Assembly (NCBI GenBank): GCA_025355935.1
Contig: JANXYS010000352.1
Span: forward strand, 1-15,011
DNA length: 15,011 nt
Direction of reading: 5' to 3'
Origin: Chitinophagales bacterium
GTDB taxonomy: Bacteria > Bacteroidota > Bacteroidia > Chitinophagales > Chitinophagaceae
Shown here: piece after piece, positions 14,086 to 15,011 of the stretch
Position numbering within the stretch: position 1 is the first letter of the stretch
Layout: each line of letters opens with the position of its first letter
The notes under the pieces: generated by a model
What the model was told of the DNA's origin: nothing
Databases searched by the model: none
The model's input: the letters and a program-made list of their open reading frames with translations, nothing else
Program-made: the position numbers and the translations under genes

Positions 14086-15011
14086 GTATTTTTTTGCTTC
14101 GTCTGTATTAAATTTAAATATACTTTTTCAATTTCGCGGGTCATTGCTTTAGCATTAAAACGACTATCTACTGTATCAATTGCATTGATCCGGAATTTTT
14201 CTCTTAATACAGGGTCGCCGGCCAGACGGATAATAGCTTTAGAGAGGTTTTGCTCTAAATTGGTTAGTTCTACTAACAATCCATTCTCTTCATTATCAAT
14301 TACCTCGCATGTTCCATCGACATTTGTAGCGATAATAGCCTTTCCCATACTCATCGCTTCAAGAAGTCCGATAGGCAAGCCTTCCCAAAGGGAAGGAAGA
14401 ATAAAAATATTTGCGGCTGCAAGAATATCCGGAACGTCCTGGCGAAAATTTAATAGTAGAACTGAACTTTTAATGCCTAATTCTTTAACTAATTCCTCCG
14501 CTTTTTCTCTATCATCGCCCTCTCCAACCATCAAAAGTTTCAGTTCAGGCATTTCTTTTAATGCTATCGCAAAAGCGTTAATGAGTGCTAGCGGTTGTTT
14601 GTGACCGGTAAACCTTGCAATAAACAGTAGCAACATATCATTGCTATTGATCCCTAATTCAGCTCTAATATTCTTATAATCGTTATTCGGTGAAAATCGG
14701 GATTGATCGATTCCATTGTTGATTACTAAAGCCTTAAAACCCTTGATATGGTTTACCCCAGTTTGTCGATTGGAGGATGAGACCGCGATGTTTAGAGATG
14801 ATTTGCTTGTCAGCAATTTTTCTCCCTGTATTCTAACCAATTTAACAAGTGGATTTTGGTCAACATGAAAAGACCAACCATGAATGGTATATACAATGGG
14901 GATTTTCAACGCTCGTGCCGCCCAGAATACATTCGAGTTCGCGCGAGTTCCATGGGCATGAACCAGCTCAATTTGTTCGCTCACCATTAGCCTCTTCACC
15001 ATCTTCCATAC
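14082..15011 (-). CDS. Glycosyltransferase family 4, C-terminal part (cut by window edge)
   Basis: The minus-strand frame is open from the edge (15011) to the TGA at 14084-14082, about 309 residues; roughly 70 N-terminal residues of a usual 380-aa protein lie outside. The ATG at 15002 is internal, since the frame continues upstream without a stop. A Rossmann-like part shows HAHGTRAN and TIHGWSFH. The GT-B C-terminal domain shows LLLFIARFTGHKQP, LLMVGEGDDR, LPSLWEGLPIGLLEAMSMG with the EX7E pair, and IIATNVDGTCEVI. It transfers an activated sugar, probably in building a surface glycan repeat unit. It is the first gene in view of the operon and overlaps the next gene by 4 nt. Confidence 0.93.
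   Translation of the reverse strand, partial: VWKMVKRLMVSEQIELVHAHGTRANSNVFWAARALKIPIVYTIHGWSFHVDQNPLVKLVRIQGEKLLTSKSSLNIAVSSSNRQTGVNHIKGFKALVINNGIDQSRFSPNNDYKNIRAELGINSNDMLLLFIARFTGHKQPLALINAFAIALKEMPELKLLMVGEGDDREKAEELVKELGIKSSVLLLNFRQDVPDILAAANIFILPSLWEGLPIGLLEAMSMGKAIIATNVDGTCEVIDNEENGLLVELTNLEQNLSKAIIRLAGDPVLREKFRINAIDTVDSRFNAKAMTREIEKVYLNLIQTKQKNT

Overview
The window looks like chromosomal DNA of a Bacteroidota bacterium (Sphingobacteriaceae- or Chitinophagaceae-like; the family cannot be fixed from sequence alone). The reasons are a secreted protein with a type IX secretion (Por) C-terminal sorting domain, a Bacteroidota-type MerR regulator, AT-rich spacers, mostly absent Shine-Dalgarno sites, and protein wording typical of that phylum. 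There are no tRNAs, rRNAs, insertion sequences or CRISPR arrays.

Left part (1-3075, minus strand): the N-terminal half of a MerR-type regulator, cut by the window edge. Next comes a two-component pair (OmpR/PhoB response regulator and membrane histidine kinase, overlapping by 4 nt). Upstream of the pair, behind an intrinsic terminator, is a small secreted Met/Lys-rich protein.

Middle part (3289-5890, plus strand): a small ABM-family monooxygenase and a GlcG/HbpS (DUF336) heme-binding-like protein. These are followed by hypA and hypB, the nickel-insertion pair for [NiFe]-hydrogenase or urease, standing without any hydrogenase, urease or other hyp gene in view. A small single-pass membrane protein with a clear terminator closes this part. 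A 420-nt spacer with a possible decayed reading frame separates it from xthA (exonuclease III, minus strand).

Right part: a 537-aa secreted esterase-like protein with PKD-like, CHU-type and T9SS sorting domains (7531-9144, plus strand) converges on a six-gene minus-strand operon (15011 to 9179). Its order is glycosyltransferase 4 (partial), methyltransferase, membrane glycosyltransferase 2, NodB polysaccharide deacetylase, zinc-ribbon methyltransferase and membrane-anchored endonuclease/exonuclease/phosphatase protein. The genes overlap or sit 3-29 nt apart, which suggests one transcript for building or modifying a surface glycan. The terminator of the esterase gene lies inside the last codons of this operon.

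Points most worth a second look are the orphan hypAB pair with an altered HypA zinc site, the Met/Lys-rich secreted protein beside the two-component system, the tandem CTTAAGT repeats before the response regulator, and the terminator embedded in a coding end. No convincing wholly new system was found.
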